Shown here piece after piece: positions 1 through 7,955 of a stretch of DNA of 64,000 nucleotides. Each line of letters starts with the position of its first letter. The first letter of the stretch is position 1. Location: positions 248,001 to 312,000 of the forward strand of contig NZ_WHUG01000003.1 of NCBI RefSeq assembly GCF_009380215.1. Reading direction: 5' to 3'. Both the position numbers and the translations under genes were made by a program. Source of the stretch: Rugamonas aquatica (GTDB lineage Bacteria > Pseudomonadota > Gammaproteobacteria > Burkholderiales > Burkholderiaceae_D). The notes beneath the pieces were generated by a model. The model did no database searches and had not been told where the DNA came from. It was given only the letters and a program-made list of their open reading frames with translations.

Positions 1-1
1 C

Positions 2-1072
2 GTGGTGCTGGCGACCGGCGATCCGCTGTGCCACGGCATCGCGCCGTATCTCGCACAGCATCTGTGCGTGCAGGCGCTGGACATCCTGCCCAACCTGTCG
101 ACGCTGCAATTGGCTTGTGCGCGCATCGGCCTGGCGTGGCAGGACGCGCGCATCGTCTCGGTGCACGCCAAGGATGCAGGCGAATGGCAGCGCGGCAGTG
201 TGCCCGCCCATGGCCTGTATGCGCTGGCGCAGGCCACGCGTCAGCATGCGCGCCTGCTGGTGCTGACCAGCCCTGACAACAGCCCCGATCGGATCGCGCG
301 CCTGCTGCTGGCCGAAGGACTGGGCGACGACTTCCTGATGGCGGTGGCGGAAAACCTGCTGCAACCGGAAGAACGCGTGGTGGCGGAACTGACGCCGCAA
401 CAGGCATCCGAGATGCGCTTCGCCGCGCTCAACGTGGTGCTGCTGTGGCGCGTGACGCCGGCAGCGCGGCCGGTGCGTTTCGGCCTGGCCGATGCGCAGT
501 TCGTGCAGCGGCAGCCGGAGAAGGGTTTGATTACCAAGCAGGAAGTGCGCGCGGTCAGCCTGGCGCGCCTGCAACTGCGGGCGGACAGCGTGGTGTGGGA
601 CATCGGCGCCGGTTCCGGTTCGGTGGGCCTGGAGGCGGCGCGGCTTTGCCCGCAAGGCCACGTCTACGCCACGGAAAAAAACGAGGCGGATTTCGCCATC
701 GCGGGACAGAACCACGCCAACTTCGGCGTCAGCAACTACAGCCTGTTCCTCGGCAAAGCGCCGGAGGGACTCGACGCCTGGCCGGATCCGGACGCGGTCT
801 TCGTCGGCGGCTCCGGCGGTGAGCTGGCGACGCTGATCGGCGGTGTGATGTCGCGCCTGCGTCCCGGCGGCGCGCTGGTGATGAACTTCGTCACGCTGGA
901 AAACCTGGCCACCGCCACCGCCACGCTGCAAGCGCTGGAAGGCGTCGACTGGGATGTGCTGCAACTGCAAGCGGCGCGCAGCAAACCTATCCTGCACATG
1001 CACCGCATGGCGGCGGAAAACCCGGTGTGGATCGTCTGCGCGCGCCGCGCCGAGGAGGCACGCGATGAGTGA
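2..1072 (+). CDS. cobL: Precorrin-6Y C5,15-methyltransferase (decarboxylating), CbiE-CbiT fusion, 5' partial
   Basis: The frame is open from the first bases, so the N-terminus lies outside the window; by comparison with fused CobL/CbiET enzymes roughly 50 residues are missing. The visible protein (356 aa) has the end of a CbiE tetrapyrrole-methylase domain (residues about 1-165, with GDPLCHG near the start). A CbiT class-I SAM methyltransferase domain follows, with VWDIGAGSGSVGLEAARL at about 198-215. The fused enzyme methylates C5 and C15 of precorrin-6 and decarboxylates the acetate side chain in cobalamin synthesis. It ends with TGA at 1070-1072, overlapping the cobI start by 8 nt. It is the first visible gene of a tightly coupled cobalamin operon; any cobalamin riboswitch would lie upstream of the window. 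Confidence 0.9.
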   Translation: MVLATGDPLCHGIAPYLAQHLCVQALDILPNLSTLQLACARIGLAWQDARIVSVHAKDAGEWQRGSVPAHGLYALAQATRQHARLLVLTSPDNSPDRIARLLLAEGLGDDFLMAVAENLLQPEERVVAELTPQQASEMRFAALNVVLLWRVTPAARPVRFGLADAQFVQRQPEKGLITKQEVRAVSLARLQLRADSVVWDIGAGSGSVGLEAARLCPQGHVYATEKNEADFAIAGQNHANFGVSNYSLFLGKAPEGLDAWPDPDAVFVGGSGGELATLIGGVMSRLRPGGALVMNFVTLENLATATATLQALEGVDWDVLQLQAARSKPILHMHRMAAENPVWIVCARRAEEARDE

Positions 1073-1877
1073 GCATATCCATATCCAGCCAGGCACCTTG
1101 TGGGGCATTTCTCTCGGTCCCGGCGATCCAGGCCTGATCACGCGCGCCGCGTGGGAAGCGCTGCAACGCCGCGATACGATCTGGGTCTACCCGGCGCGCA
1201 GCGGCAAGACGCCCAGCTACGCCTTCGACATCGTGCAGCGCGCCGGCGCGACGCCGCCCGAGCAGCACACGCAGTTGCTGTTCCCGATGACGCACGACGG
1301 CGAAAAACTCGGCCGCGCATGGCTCAAGGCCGCCGACACGGTGCTGCCATGGCTGCGCGCCGGCCGCGACGTGCTGTTCCTGGTCGAAGGCGACGCCAGC
1401 ACCTACGCCACCTTCGGCCACCTGGCCCGCACGGTGAACGCGCTGGACCCCGGCGTGCCGGTGCAGATCATCGCCGGCGTCAACGCCTTCACCGCCGCCT
1501 GCGCGCAAGTGCCGGTGCCGTTCGCCGAGCAGGATGACACGGTCGCCATCGTGCCCGCAGCGTACGGCGTCAGCGCGGTCGAACGCCTGCTGCCCGACTT
1601 CGACACGCTGGTGCTGATGAAGGTGAAGCCGTTGATGGATGAGCTGATCGACTGGCTCGAACGGCGCGAGCTGCTGGCAGGCTCGCACTTCATCGAACGC
1701 GTGGGCGCACCCGACGAACGCCGCTTCAGCGGCAACGACATCCTGGCACTGCGCGGCACCAAGGTCAGCTACCTGTCGCTGCTGATCGTCAAACACGGAC
1801 ACCGCATACGCGGCGAACGCATCAAAGGCTGCCTGAAGAAAGACAGCCCTCAACCCCAAGTCACGGAGACCGCATGA
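1065..1877 (+). CDS. cobI: Precorrin-2 C20-methyltransferase
   Basis: A 270-aa tetrapyrrole methylase that transfers a methyl group from SAM to C20 of precorrin-2 (or cobalt-factor II), an early step of corrin-ring synthesis. The family signature GISLGPGDPGLIT is at the N-terminus and EGDASTYATFGHL is the second SAM/substrate loop. I chose ATG 1065 because GAGGAGG lies 6 nt upstream at 1052-1058 and the N-terminus then matches the family; the frame is open further upstream, but that region is the end of cobL. It overlaps cobL by 8 nt and the next gene by 4 nt (ATGA). Length fits CobI/CbiL (about 240-270 aa). Confidence 0.92.
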   Translation: MSEHIHIQPGTLWGISLGPGDPGLITRAAWEALQRRDTIWVYPARSGKTPSYAFDIVQRAGATPPEQHTQLLFPMTHDGEKLGRAWLKAADTVLPWLRAGRDVLFLVEGDASTYATFGHLARTVNALDPGVPVQIIAGVNAFTAACAQVPVPFAEQDDTVAIVPAAYGVSAVERLLPDFDTLVLMKVKPLMDELIDWLERRELLAGSHFIERVGAPDERRFSGNDILALRGTKVSYLSLLIVKHGHRIRGERIKGCLKKDSPQPQVTETA

Positions 1878-2635
1878 GCAGCGCACCTATCACCACCGAA
1901 GCACCACGCGTATGCCTGGTCGCCATCACCAAGCACGGCGCCGCGCAGGCCGCGCGCCTGGCCGCCGATCTGCCGGAAGCAGACATCTGCACCTCGGCCA
2001 AATTCGCCGCCGTGTTTGCGGAAGCCAGCAACACCGTGCGCGCCTACGACGGCGCATTGCGCGACGAGATAGGCCCGTTGTTCGCCGGCTACGACCAGAT
2101 CATCTTCTTCGTTTCGCTGGGCGCCGTGGTGCGCCTGATCGCGCCCCACCTGCGCAGCAAGGATGAAGACCCGGGCATCATCGTCGTCGACGACGCCGGC
2201 CAGTATGTGATTCCGGTGCTGTCCGGCCACGTCGGCGGCGCCAACGAGTGGAGCGAGCGGGTCGCCGACCTGCTGGGCGCCGCGCCCGTGCTGACCACCG
2301 CGTCCGACGTCGGCCGCACGATACCGGTCGATATCCTGGGCCGCCACCTGGGCTGGAAAGTGGAAGCGCCCAAGATCAACATCACGCGCGTGTCCGCCCA
2401 TGTGGTCAACGGCGAACCGATCGCCTTTGTGCAGGAAGCGGGCAGCCCGGACTGGTGGACCCGTCCCACCCCGGTGCCGGACAACATCCACCGCTTTGCG
2501 CGCTTCGACGACGTGCCGCTGGACCGCTACGCGGCGCTGCTGTGGGTCACGCACGCCGACGTGACGGCCGAGCGCTGGGATGCGCTGACCGAGCGCCTGG
2601 TGGTCTACCGCCCGCCGCTGGATAACGCGGCATGA
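1874..2635 (+). CDS. cbiG: Cobalamin biosynthesis protein CbiG, N-terminal and central domains
   Basis: A 253-aa protein matching the N-terminal and mid domains of CbiG, the cobalt-precorrin-5A hydrolase that opens the delta-lactone and releases acetaldehyde. The conserved core is visible: FFVSLGAVVRLIAPHL (about 76-91), then DDAGQYVIPVLSGHVGGANEW (about 103-123), the characteristic CbiG N-terminal motif. The C-terminal CbiG domain is absent here and encoded by the next ORF, which overlaps by 4 nt (ATGA, 2632-2635). The enzyme is therefore split in two polypeptides. ATG 1874 overlaps the cobI stop by 4 nt. Confidence 0.88.
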   Translation: MSSAPITTEAPRVCLVAITKHGAAQAARLAADLPEADICTSAKFAAVFAEASNTVRAYDGALRDEIGPLFAGYDQIIFFVSLGAVVRLIAPHLRSKDEDPGIIVVDDAGQYVIPVLSGHVGGANEWSERVADLLGAAPVLTTASDVGRTIPVDILGRHLGWKVEAPKINITRVSAHVVNGEPIAFVQEAGSPDWWTRPTPVPDNIHRFARFDDVPLDRYAALLWVTHADVTAERWDALTERLVVYRPPLDNAA

Positions 2636-3036
2636 CGCAATACACCGTGGGCCTCGGCTGCGACCGTGGCGTGCTGCTGGAGACGCTGCGCGAAGCCGTG
2701 CAGGCGGCGCTGGCCGACGCCGGCGCGCATGCCGGGCAAGTGGTGGCCGCCGCCAGCATCACGCTGAAGCGGGACGAGGCGGCGCTGCTGGCATTGGCGG
2801 CGGAACTCGGCTGGCCGCTGCATTTCTACGAGGCGCAGCAGCTGGCCGCCGTGGAAGTGCCGCACCCGTCCGAAACCGTGCGCCGCTACACCGGCACGCC
2901 GTCGGTGAGCGAAGCGGCGGCGCTGCTGGCCGCCGGACCGGATACGCCGATGACCGCGCTGGTCGTCGAAAAACATAAACTCAAAGGCGCAGATGGCCGC
3001 AATGCCACCGTCTCCATCGCAAGGAAACAACCATGA
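2632..3036 (+). CDS. cobE: CobE / CbiG C-terminal domain protein
   Basis: A 134-aa single-domain protein of the CobE/GbiG C-terminal family. The N-terminus TVGLGCDRGVLLETL carries the family GLGC-R-G signature, and the C-terminal half (PSVSEAAALLA, then VVEKHKLKGADGRNATVSIAR) also matches CbiG C-termini. It probably works with the preceding CbiG N-terminal protein as the two-subunit form of cobalt-precorrin-5A hydrolase; this pairing is inferred from domain complementarity and the ATGA overlap. It overlaps cobJ by 4 nt (3033-3036). Confidence 0.85.
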   Translation: MTQYTVGLGCDRGVLLETLREAVQAALADAGAHAGQVVAAASITLKRDEAALLALAAELGWPLHFYEAQQLAAVEVPHPSETVRRYTGTPSVSEAAALLAAGPDTPMTALVVEKHKLKGADGRNATVSIARKQP

Positions 3037-4025
3037 ACGAAGCATACGTCCCGACCGCCGGCAAGATCATGCTGGTGGGCATAGGCCCCGGCAGCGTCGA
3101 CCACATGACCAAGCGCGCGCGCGACGCCATCGCCGAAGCCGACGTGGTGATCGGCTACGTCACCTACATCAAGCTGGTGGCGGATCTGCTCGAAGGCAAG
3201 GAAATCATCCGCAAGTCGATGACCGAAGAGCTGGACCGCGCCGTCAGCGCACTGGAGGCTGCGCGCGCCGGCAAGAAGGTGGCGCTGATTTCGTCGGGCG
3301 ACGCCGGCGTGTACGGCATGGCCGGGCCGACCTTCGAAGTGCTGTTCCAGTCCGGCTGGACGCCGGACGATCCGGTGCAGGTCGAGATCATTCCCGGCGC
3401 CTCGGCGCTGAACAGCTGCGCGGCGCTGGTCGGCGCTCCGCTGACGCACGACTTCTGCGCGATCTCGCTGTCCGACCTGCTGACGCCGTGGCCGACCATC
3501 GCCCGCCGCCTGGACGCGGTGGCGATGGCCGATTTCGTCGTCGCGCTGTACAACCCGAAGAGCGGCCGCCGCACGCGCCAGATCCTGGAAGCGCAGCGCC
3601 TGTTCCTGCGCCATCGCCGTCCGGATACGCCGGTGGCCATCGTCAAGAGCGGCTACCGCCGCCGCCAGAACATCGTCTTCACCACGCTGGATTCGATGGC
3701 GGACGCGGATATCGGCATGCTCAGCACCGTCCTGATCGGCAATAGCAATACCTTCGTGCGCCATGGCCTGATGGTCACGCCGCGTGGCTACGCCAACAAG
3801 TACGACATGGAAGAGGGCGGCGCCACGCGTGAGGGGGAGCGTGCGGGCCGTTCGCTGTCCACCGGCCTGCTGGGCTGGCTGGAAACGCTGCAGGCCGAGC
3901 ACGCGGCCGGCGACAGCATCGAGACGCTGGCGGCACGCCATCGCCTGCCGGCCGACTACATCCGCGACACCTTGAACGAGCCGGTGGAAGCCGAAGCCGC
4001 CGCCAGCGAGGAGGCCGAAGCATGA
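3033..4025 (+). CDS. cobJ: Precorrin-3B C17-methyltransferase with C-terminal extension
   Basis: Tetrapyrrole methylase that methylates C17 and contracts the ring of precorrin-3B (or cobalt-factor III). Visible motifs are KIMLVGIGPGSVDHMTKRA at the N-terminus, SSGDAGVYGMAG at about 87-98, PGASALNSCAALVGAPL at about 120-136, and the late VLIGNSNTFV. The catalytic domain ends near residue 255; about 70 further residues form an acidic, alanine-rich tail containing a short helical stretch (ETLAARHRLPADYIRDTL). That tail is longer than in ordinary CobJ (about 250 aa) and I cannot assign it. It overlaps both neighbours by 4 nt, so it is translationally coupled in the cobalamin operon. Confidence 0.9.
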   Translation: MNEAYVPTAGKIMLVGIGPGSVDHMTKRARDAIAEADVVIGYVTYIKLVADLLEGKEIIRKSMTEELDRAVSALEAARAGKKVALISSGDAGVYGMAGPTFEVLFQSGWTPDDPVQVEIIPGASALNSCAALVGAPLTHDFCAISLSDLLTPWPTIARRLDAVAMADFVVALYNPKSGRRTRQILEAQRLFLRHRRPDTPVAIVKSGYRRRQNIVFTTLDSMADADIGMLSTVLIGNSNTFVRHGLMVTPRGYANKYDMEEGGATREGERAGRSLSTGLLGWLETLQAEHAAGDSIETLAARHRLPADYIRDTLNEPVEAEAAASEEAEA

Positions 4026-4369
4026 GTGAAGCCGTCGTCAAGCCGAAGATCGGCAATTACCACCGCCACCTGCTGATCTGCACCGGCCCGCGTTGCAGCG
4101 AAGACGGCGCGTCGCAGCTGCTGTTCGACAGCCTGGGCGGCAAGTTCAAGGCCGCCGGGCTCGATGCGGGCGAACTGCGCGTCAAGCGCAGCCGCGTCGG
4201 TTGTTTCGCCGCCTGCAAGGGCGGCCCCATCGTCTGCGTGCAGCCGGATGGCACCTGGTACTACAACGTCACGCCGGAGAACATGGATCGCATCATCGAT
4301 GACCACCTGTGCAACGGCAAACGGGTGGAGGAACTGGTGTTCCACCAGGCTGGCGCAGAGGATCAGTAA
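4022..4369 (+). CDS. Thioredoxin-like [2Fe-2S] ferredoxin in cobalamin operon
   Basis: A 115-aa protein of the thioredoxin-fold (2Fe-2S) ferredoxin family. Candidate cluster ligands are Cys20, Cys25, Cys61 and Cys65, in ICTGPRC and GCFAACKGGP; Cys72 follows in PIVCVQPDGTWY. It is the last gene of the cobalamin run and overlaps cobJ by 4 nt, so an electron-transfer role in corrin synthesis (for example with a ring-contraction or cobalt-reduction enzyme) is likely but inferred. The next gene is on the opposite strand and only 3 nt separate the two stop codons, leaving no room for a classic terminator. Confidence 0.8.
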   Translation: MSEAVVKPKIGNYHRHLLICTGPRCSEDGASQLLFDSLGGKFKAAGLDAGELRVKRSRVGCFAACKGGPIVCVQPDGTWYYNVTPENMDRIIDDHLCNGKRVEELVFHQAGAEDQ

Positions 4370-4372
4370 GCC

Positions 4373-5107
4373 TTATTCCTTCGAGGTCGGCGAGATGGTC
4401 TTGCTGACCTTGCCGGCTTCGTCCAGCATCTGAATCTCGGCCTTGCCGTCCGCGCTGACCAGCAGCATCATGCGGACCCGGCCTTGCGCATCATTCAGTT
4501 GCAGGGACGAGCCCTTGTCGCGCGTATTGCCCAGCCAGATGCGGTTGTTGCTCAGGCGGCCCTGATCGCTCAGCTTCTGCCAATACGCTTCCTGATCGGC
4601 CTTGGGCAGCTTTCTCGCCGCCTCGCGGAAGCGGCTGTGGTCCTCCAGCGACGTCACCGTGTACAGCGGAACGTCGTTGATCTTGATGCCGGTAGTTTGA
4701 TGGGTCGCGCTGTCGTTGTTCATCAATTGCAGGGCCTGGTCCTGGCGGAAGCGGTCGAAGGTCAGCGACAGGCCGGACGAGATCTTGCCATCGGCGGCAA
4801 TGCTGCCTTTCTGGATCAAGCCGCCATTTTCCGTGCCTTCCTCGTTGATGAACAACATGCCGGCAAAGCTGCTGCGGTCCGGGCGGGCGCCTTCCTTGCC
4901 CTGCATGAAATCGCCAGGGAACTGCGCCTTGTTCGAAATGACGATGCGCTTGGTGCCGTCCGGTTCGACGATATTGATGCGGCCGACCGTGATCTCGTCG
5001 AACTTCTCATGCCTGATCGGCTCCCTGGCCCCGGTCAGGAAAAACACTGCGGCCAGCGCGCTGGCCATCGTCGTTGCACCCGTCAAAAATGTTCTGATTT
5101 GCGACAC
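4373..5107 (-). CDS. Conserved exported protein of unknown function, partner of membrane XRE regulator
   Basis: A 244-aa protein with GTG start at 5107, preceded by AGGAGAA. Residues about 5-26 form a hydrophobic segment (signal or anchor). The rest looks extracytoplasmic, with two similar beta-type stretches: GRINIVEPDGTKRIVISNK near 43-61 and LQLNDAQGRVRMMLLVSADGKAEIQM near 202-227. These read like repeated predicted-beta units (N-x-x-G-x-x-R). I recognise the INIVEPDGT-type motif as recurrent in bacterial hypothetical proteins but know no function. It lies 16 nt downstream of the XRE gene on the same strand, so the two are almost certainly co-transcribed. A sensor-partner role is a guess. 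Confidence 0.6.
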   Translation of the reverse strand: MSQIRTFLTGATTMASALAAVFFLTGAREPIRHEKFDEITVGRINIVEPDGTKRIVISNKAQFPGDFMQGKEGARPDRSSFAGMLFINEEGTENGGLIQKGSIAADGKISSGLSLTFDRFRQDQALQLMNNDSATHQTTGIKINDVPLYTVTSLEDHSRFREAARKLPKADQEAYWQKLSDQGRLSNNRIWLGNTRDKGSSLQLNDAQGRVRMMLLVSADGKAEIQMLDEAGKVSKTISPTSKE

Positions 5108-5123
5108 GCTACTTCTCCTCTGG

Positions 5124-5882
5124 TTATTTCAACTCGTTATTAATCGCCGCGCTTGCCTTGCGCATCCGCCACTCGACAAAACAGATCAGCACGCTGCAAA
5201 ACGCCAGCAGTCCGCCCAGGTATTGCAACACCCGGTTGAGCGGCGAACGCGCATGGCGCGTGTTGATCAGTTCGAACTTGCGCTTGCCGTTCTCGACGTT
5301 CTCGAAGAACACGCTGCCCCGGTCCTCCGGGAACTCGACCGTCGCCAGCCGGACCCGGTCGGCTTCGAACGCGGCCAGCAATCTGGCGTGTTCTTCGGCG
5401 CTGATCGTGTTCGCGGCGAGCTTCAGGTTCTGGATCTCTTTGAACTGGTCAAAGATGTTGTCTGACTCATTTTTCAGCAGCACGCCTTTGGATACGTACT
5501 TGTACTGCATGTTGGAAGAGAAAATGCCGTCGTTGGCCGCCAGCATCAGTGCGAACCCGAGGGCGCCGGCGGCGGCGGCGCTGAACAGCCATTTCCTGGC
5601 GTCGTGAACGCGCTGGGTGACGGTGCCGTTCAAGAACTGGCTAACTTCCGGTATATGGCGCAGCGAGGTTTGCAGCGCCTGCTTGTTGATACCGCCCAGG
5701 AACTCCTTGGCGTCGAGTTCGAGGGCGGCGACGATGGCGCTGAACATCTCGGCCGAGGGCTGGGATTTATCGTTTTCCAGCTTGGACAGGTAGGACTGCT
5801 CGATGCCGATCGCAGCCGACATCTGCGGCTGCGTGAGATTTCTTTCCGTTCTGATTTGCTTGAGTCGTTCGCCAAAATTCAT
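5124..5882 (-). CDS. Membrane-anchored XRE-family transcriptional regulator
   Basis: A 252-aa protein starting at ATG 5882, chosen because GGAAGAAAGG stands 8-9 nt upstream; an in-frame ATG at 5891 lies too close to that site. Residues about 5-62 form a Cro/CI-type helix-turn-helix (RLKQIRTERNLTQPQMSAAI). Hydrophobic segment 1 spans about 98-117 and segment 2 about 218-237, enclosing about 100 residues that would be periplasmic. The C-terminal tail is basic. This topology (cytoplasmic DNA-binding head, two membrane spans, external loop) suggests a one-component transmembrane regulator, by inference. Three direct 10-mers at 5949-5978 upstream may be its operator. Confidence 0.8.
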   Translation of the reverse strand: MNFGERLKQIRTERNLTQPQMSAAIGIEQSYLSKLENDKSQPSAEMFSAIVAALELDAKEFLGGINKQALQTSLRHIPEVSQFLNGTVTQRVHDARKWLFSAAAAGALGFALMLAANDGIFSSNMQYKYVSKGVLLKNESDNIFDQFKEIQNLKLAANTISAEEHARLLAAFEADRVRLATVEFPEDRGSVFFENVENGKRKFELINTRHARSPLNRVLQYLGGLLAFCSVLICFVEWRMRKASAAINNELK

Positions 5883-5948
5883 CGGGGACATGCCTTTCTT
5901 CCAAGAGAATGGGCATATTCTTGCGGATTCCACAATGAATTAGAAGAT

Positions 5949-5978
5949 GAATATCGGCGAATACCGGTGAATATTGCG
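5949..5978. promoter_or_regulatory. Three tandem 10-bp repeats upstream of XRE gene
   Basis: Three adjacent 10-mers, GAATATCGGC, GAATACCGGT and GAATATTGCG, lie 67-96 nt upstream of the XRE start in the gap between that gene and the photolyase stop. Tandem recurrence of GAATA at exact 10-bp spacing suggests a protein-binding array on one face of the helix, most simply an autoregulatory site. No binding evidence can be seen beyond the pattern. Confidence 0.4.
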
Positions 5979-5994
5979 TTTTGAGCCTCGATTC

Positions 5995-7527
5995 CTACAG
6001 CGTGGCCAGGTTGGCGCGGGTCGCGGCGGCCTGCTCCTGCAGGGCCTGCCGGTCGGCGTCACCCATGCGGCGTAGCTGCTGATAGACCATGCCGAGGCGG
6101 TGGTTGTTGCCCAGCCGCTTGTCATTGCGCAGAAAAAAATCCCAGTACAGCGCGTTGTAGGGACAGGCGCGTTCGCCGATGCGTTGTTTCTTTTGGTAGT
6201 GACAGCCTTTGCAATAATCGCTCATGCGGTCGATATAGGCGGCGCTGGAAACATAGGGTTTGGTCGCCAGCAGGCCGCCATCGGCGTACTGGCTCATGCC
6301 CAGCGTGTTCGGCAATTCCACCCATTCGAAGGCGTCGATGTAGATGCCCAGATACCATTGATGCAGCTCCTGCGGCGACAGCCCCGCCAGCAGGGAAAAA
6401 TTGCCGATGACCATAAGCCGGTTGATATGGTGGCTGTGTGCGTGCTCCAGCGACTGGCCGATGGCCGCCGCCACGCAGCGCATGCGCGTGTCCCCGCTCC
6501 AGAACCAGTGCGGCAGCGCGGTCGTGTGGCCGAAGGTGTTGAGCTGGTCGTAGCCCGGCATGCGGTGCCAGTAGACGCCGCGCACGTATTCGCGCCAGCC
6601 AAGTATCTGCCGGATGTAACCCTCGGCCGATGCCAGCGGCACGGCGCCGTCGCGCCAGGCGGCTTCGACCCGTTCGACCACGGTGCGCGGATCGAGCATC
6701 TTGGTGTTCATCGCGAACGACAGCAGCGAGTGGAACAGCCGCCAGGCGCGCACGCTCATCGCGTCCTGGTAGCGGCCGAAATGGGGCAAGGCGTGCTGCA
6801 CGAAGCTGTCCAGTTGCAGCAGCGCCTCCTCGCGGTTGAGCGGCCACGCGAAATCACCGGCCTGCGGAGCGCCGAAGGTGCGCACGCCTGCCGCTTCGAT
6901 GGTTTGCCATAGCGCGCTGTGGTCGTGGCGCGGACGCGGATCGGCCGGTTCCCACGGCACGCCCGGCCAGGCTTCGCGGTTGTCGTGGTCGAAATTCCAT
7001 TGGCCGCCGGTCGGACTTCCAGTCTCCGAGACCAGCACGCCGTGCCGCTGGCGCATGTGACGGTAGAACGGTTCCATGACCCAGGCGGCGCGGCCTTCGA
7101 AAAAGTCGGCGGCCCCGCGGCGGGCGGTGTAGAAGTGCTCGCTGTCGTCCATCTGCGTGGCGATGTCGAGGCCGGCGGCGTAGGCGGCGAGTTGCCGGTC
7201 CAGCCGCCATTCGTCCGGCGCCTGCCAGGCAAAACTGTCGGCCCCGTAGTGCGCCAGCAGAAAGTCCAGGTTGGCGGGCAGGGACTGGCGGTTGTCGCGG
7301 TCGTCGATGGTCAGGTAGTGCACGCGGTGGCCGGCCTCGCGCAGCCGGCGCGCCAGGTCGCGCATGGCGGCAAAGATGGCGATCACCTTTTGCGCGTGGT
7401 GCAGCACGTAATCGGTCTCCTGGCGCACTTCCATCAGCACGAACACCACGTCCTGGCGTGGCCGGGCAAACCAGCTGTGGCCGCAATTGAGCTGGTCGCC
7501 GAGGATCAGCTTGAGCGTTGTGCTCAT
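5995..7527 (-). CDS. FeS-BCP-type (6-4) photolyase / cryptochrome-like protein
   Basis: A 510-aa protein of the bacterial iron-sulfur photolyase family (FeS-BCP/CryPro, PhrB-type), which repairs (6-4) photoproducts using FAD and light. The N-terminus LKLILGDQLN is the family hallmark. Four cysteines suited to a [4Fe-4S] cluster are present: one in GDTRMRCVAAAIG, two in DYCKGCHYQ and one in GERACPYNALYWDF. The FAD-domain stretch HAHSHHINRLMVIGNFSLL is also intact. Length matches the family (about 500-510 aa). It is the last gene of the nine-gene operon, 2 nt after the SnoaL-like gene's stop. Confidence 0.9.
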   Translation of the reverse strand: MSTTLKLILGDQLNCGHSWFARPRQDVVFVLMEVRQETDYVLHHAQKVIAIFAAMRDLARRLREAGHRVHYLTIDDRDNRQSLPANLDFLLAHYGADSFAWQAPDEWRLDRQLAAYAAGLDIATQMDDSEHFYTARRGAADFFEGRAAWVMEPFYRHMRQRHGVLVSETGSPTGGQWNFDHDNREAWPGVPWEPADPRPRHDHSALWQTIEAAGVRTFGAPQAGDFAWPLNREEALLQLDSFVQHALPHFGRYQDAMSVRAWRLFHSLLSFAMNTKMLDPRTVVERVEAAWRDGAVPLASAEGYIRQILGWREYVRGVYWHRMPGYDQLNTFGHTTALPHWFWSGDTRMRCVAAAIGQSLEHAHSHHINRLMVIGNFSLLAGLSPQELHQWYLGIYIDAFEWVELPNTLGMSQYADGGLLATKPYVSSAAYIDRMSDYCKGCHYQKKQRIGERACPYNALYWDFFLRNDKRLGNNHRLGMVYQQLRRMGDADRQALQEQAAATRANLATL

Positions 7528-7529
7528 GC

Positions 7530-7955
7530 TCAGTCCGGCATCGGAACGCGGAAGCGGCTGCGCAGCCAGCGGATCGGCGCGCCGATCAGGGGCAGCTTGG
7601 CCAGCAATTCCTCGGCGGCGTCCCAGTAGTCGCGGTGGACCACCACCAGGCCGTCCTGGTTGAAGCGCAGATGGCTGCCGCCGGCGATCTGATACGGCAC
7701 GCCGCGCAGCCGGAACACAAACAGCCAGGTGACAAACGCCTGGTCGCCCTGCACGATGCGCTCGCCGATGACGAAGCGCGGCTCCTCGGTGTGGACAAAC
7801 ATGTGGCGGAAGATCGCCTCGATGGCGGCAACGCCGCGCACGTCGTTGAAGGGGTCGCGAAACTGCGCATCGGCTGCGTAGAATTCGCCGGCCCGCGCAA
7901 CGGTGTGCGGCGTCAGCGTGGCATACCAGGCCAACAGGGGTTCGGGATCGGTCAT
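7530..7955 (-). CDS. SnoaL-like / NTF2-fold protein
   Basis: A 141-aa protein starting at ATG 7955. The sequence runs ALL-W-Y..L...T, then FYAADAQFRDPFNDVRG, then a C-terminal RDYWDAAEELL helix, which is the pattern of SnoaL-like NTF2-fold proteins. Family members are small-molecule isomerases, hydrolases or binding proteins; no specific reaction can be assigned. It overlaps the SDR gene by 4 nt and lies 2 nt before the photolyase. It is a regular member of stress clusters containing photolyase, CFA synthase and DUF1365 genes. Confidence 0.75.
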   Translation of the reverse strand: MTDPEPLLAWYATLTPHTVARAGEFYAADAQFRDPFNDVRGVAAIEAIFRHMFVHTEEPRFVIGERIVQGDQAFVTWLFVFRLRGVPYQIAGGSHLRFNQDGLVVVHRDYWDAAEELLAKLPLIGAPIRWLRSRFRVPMPD

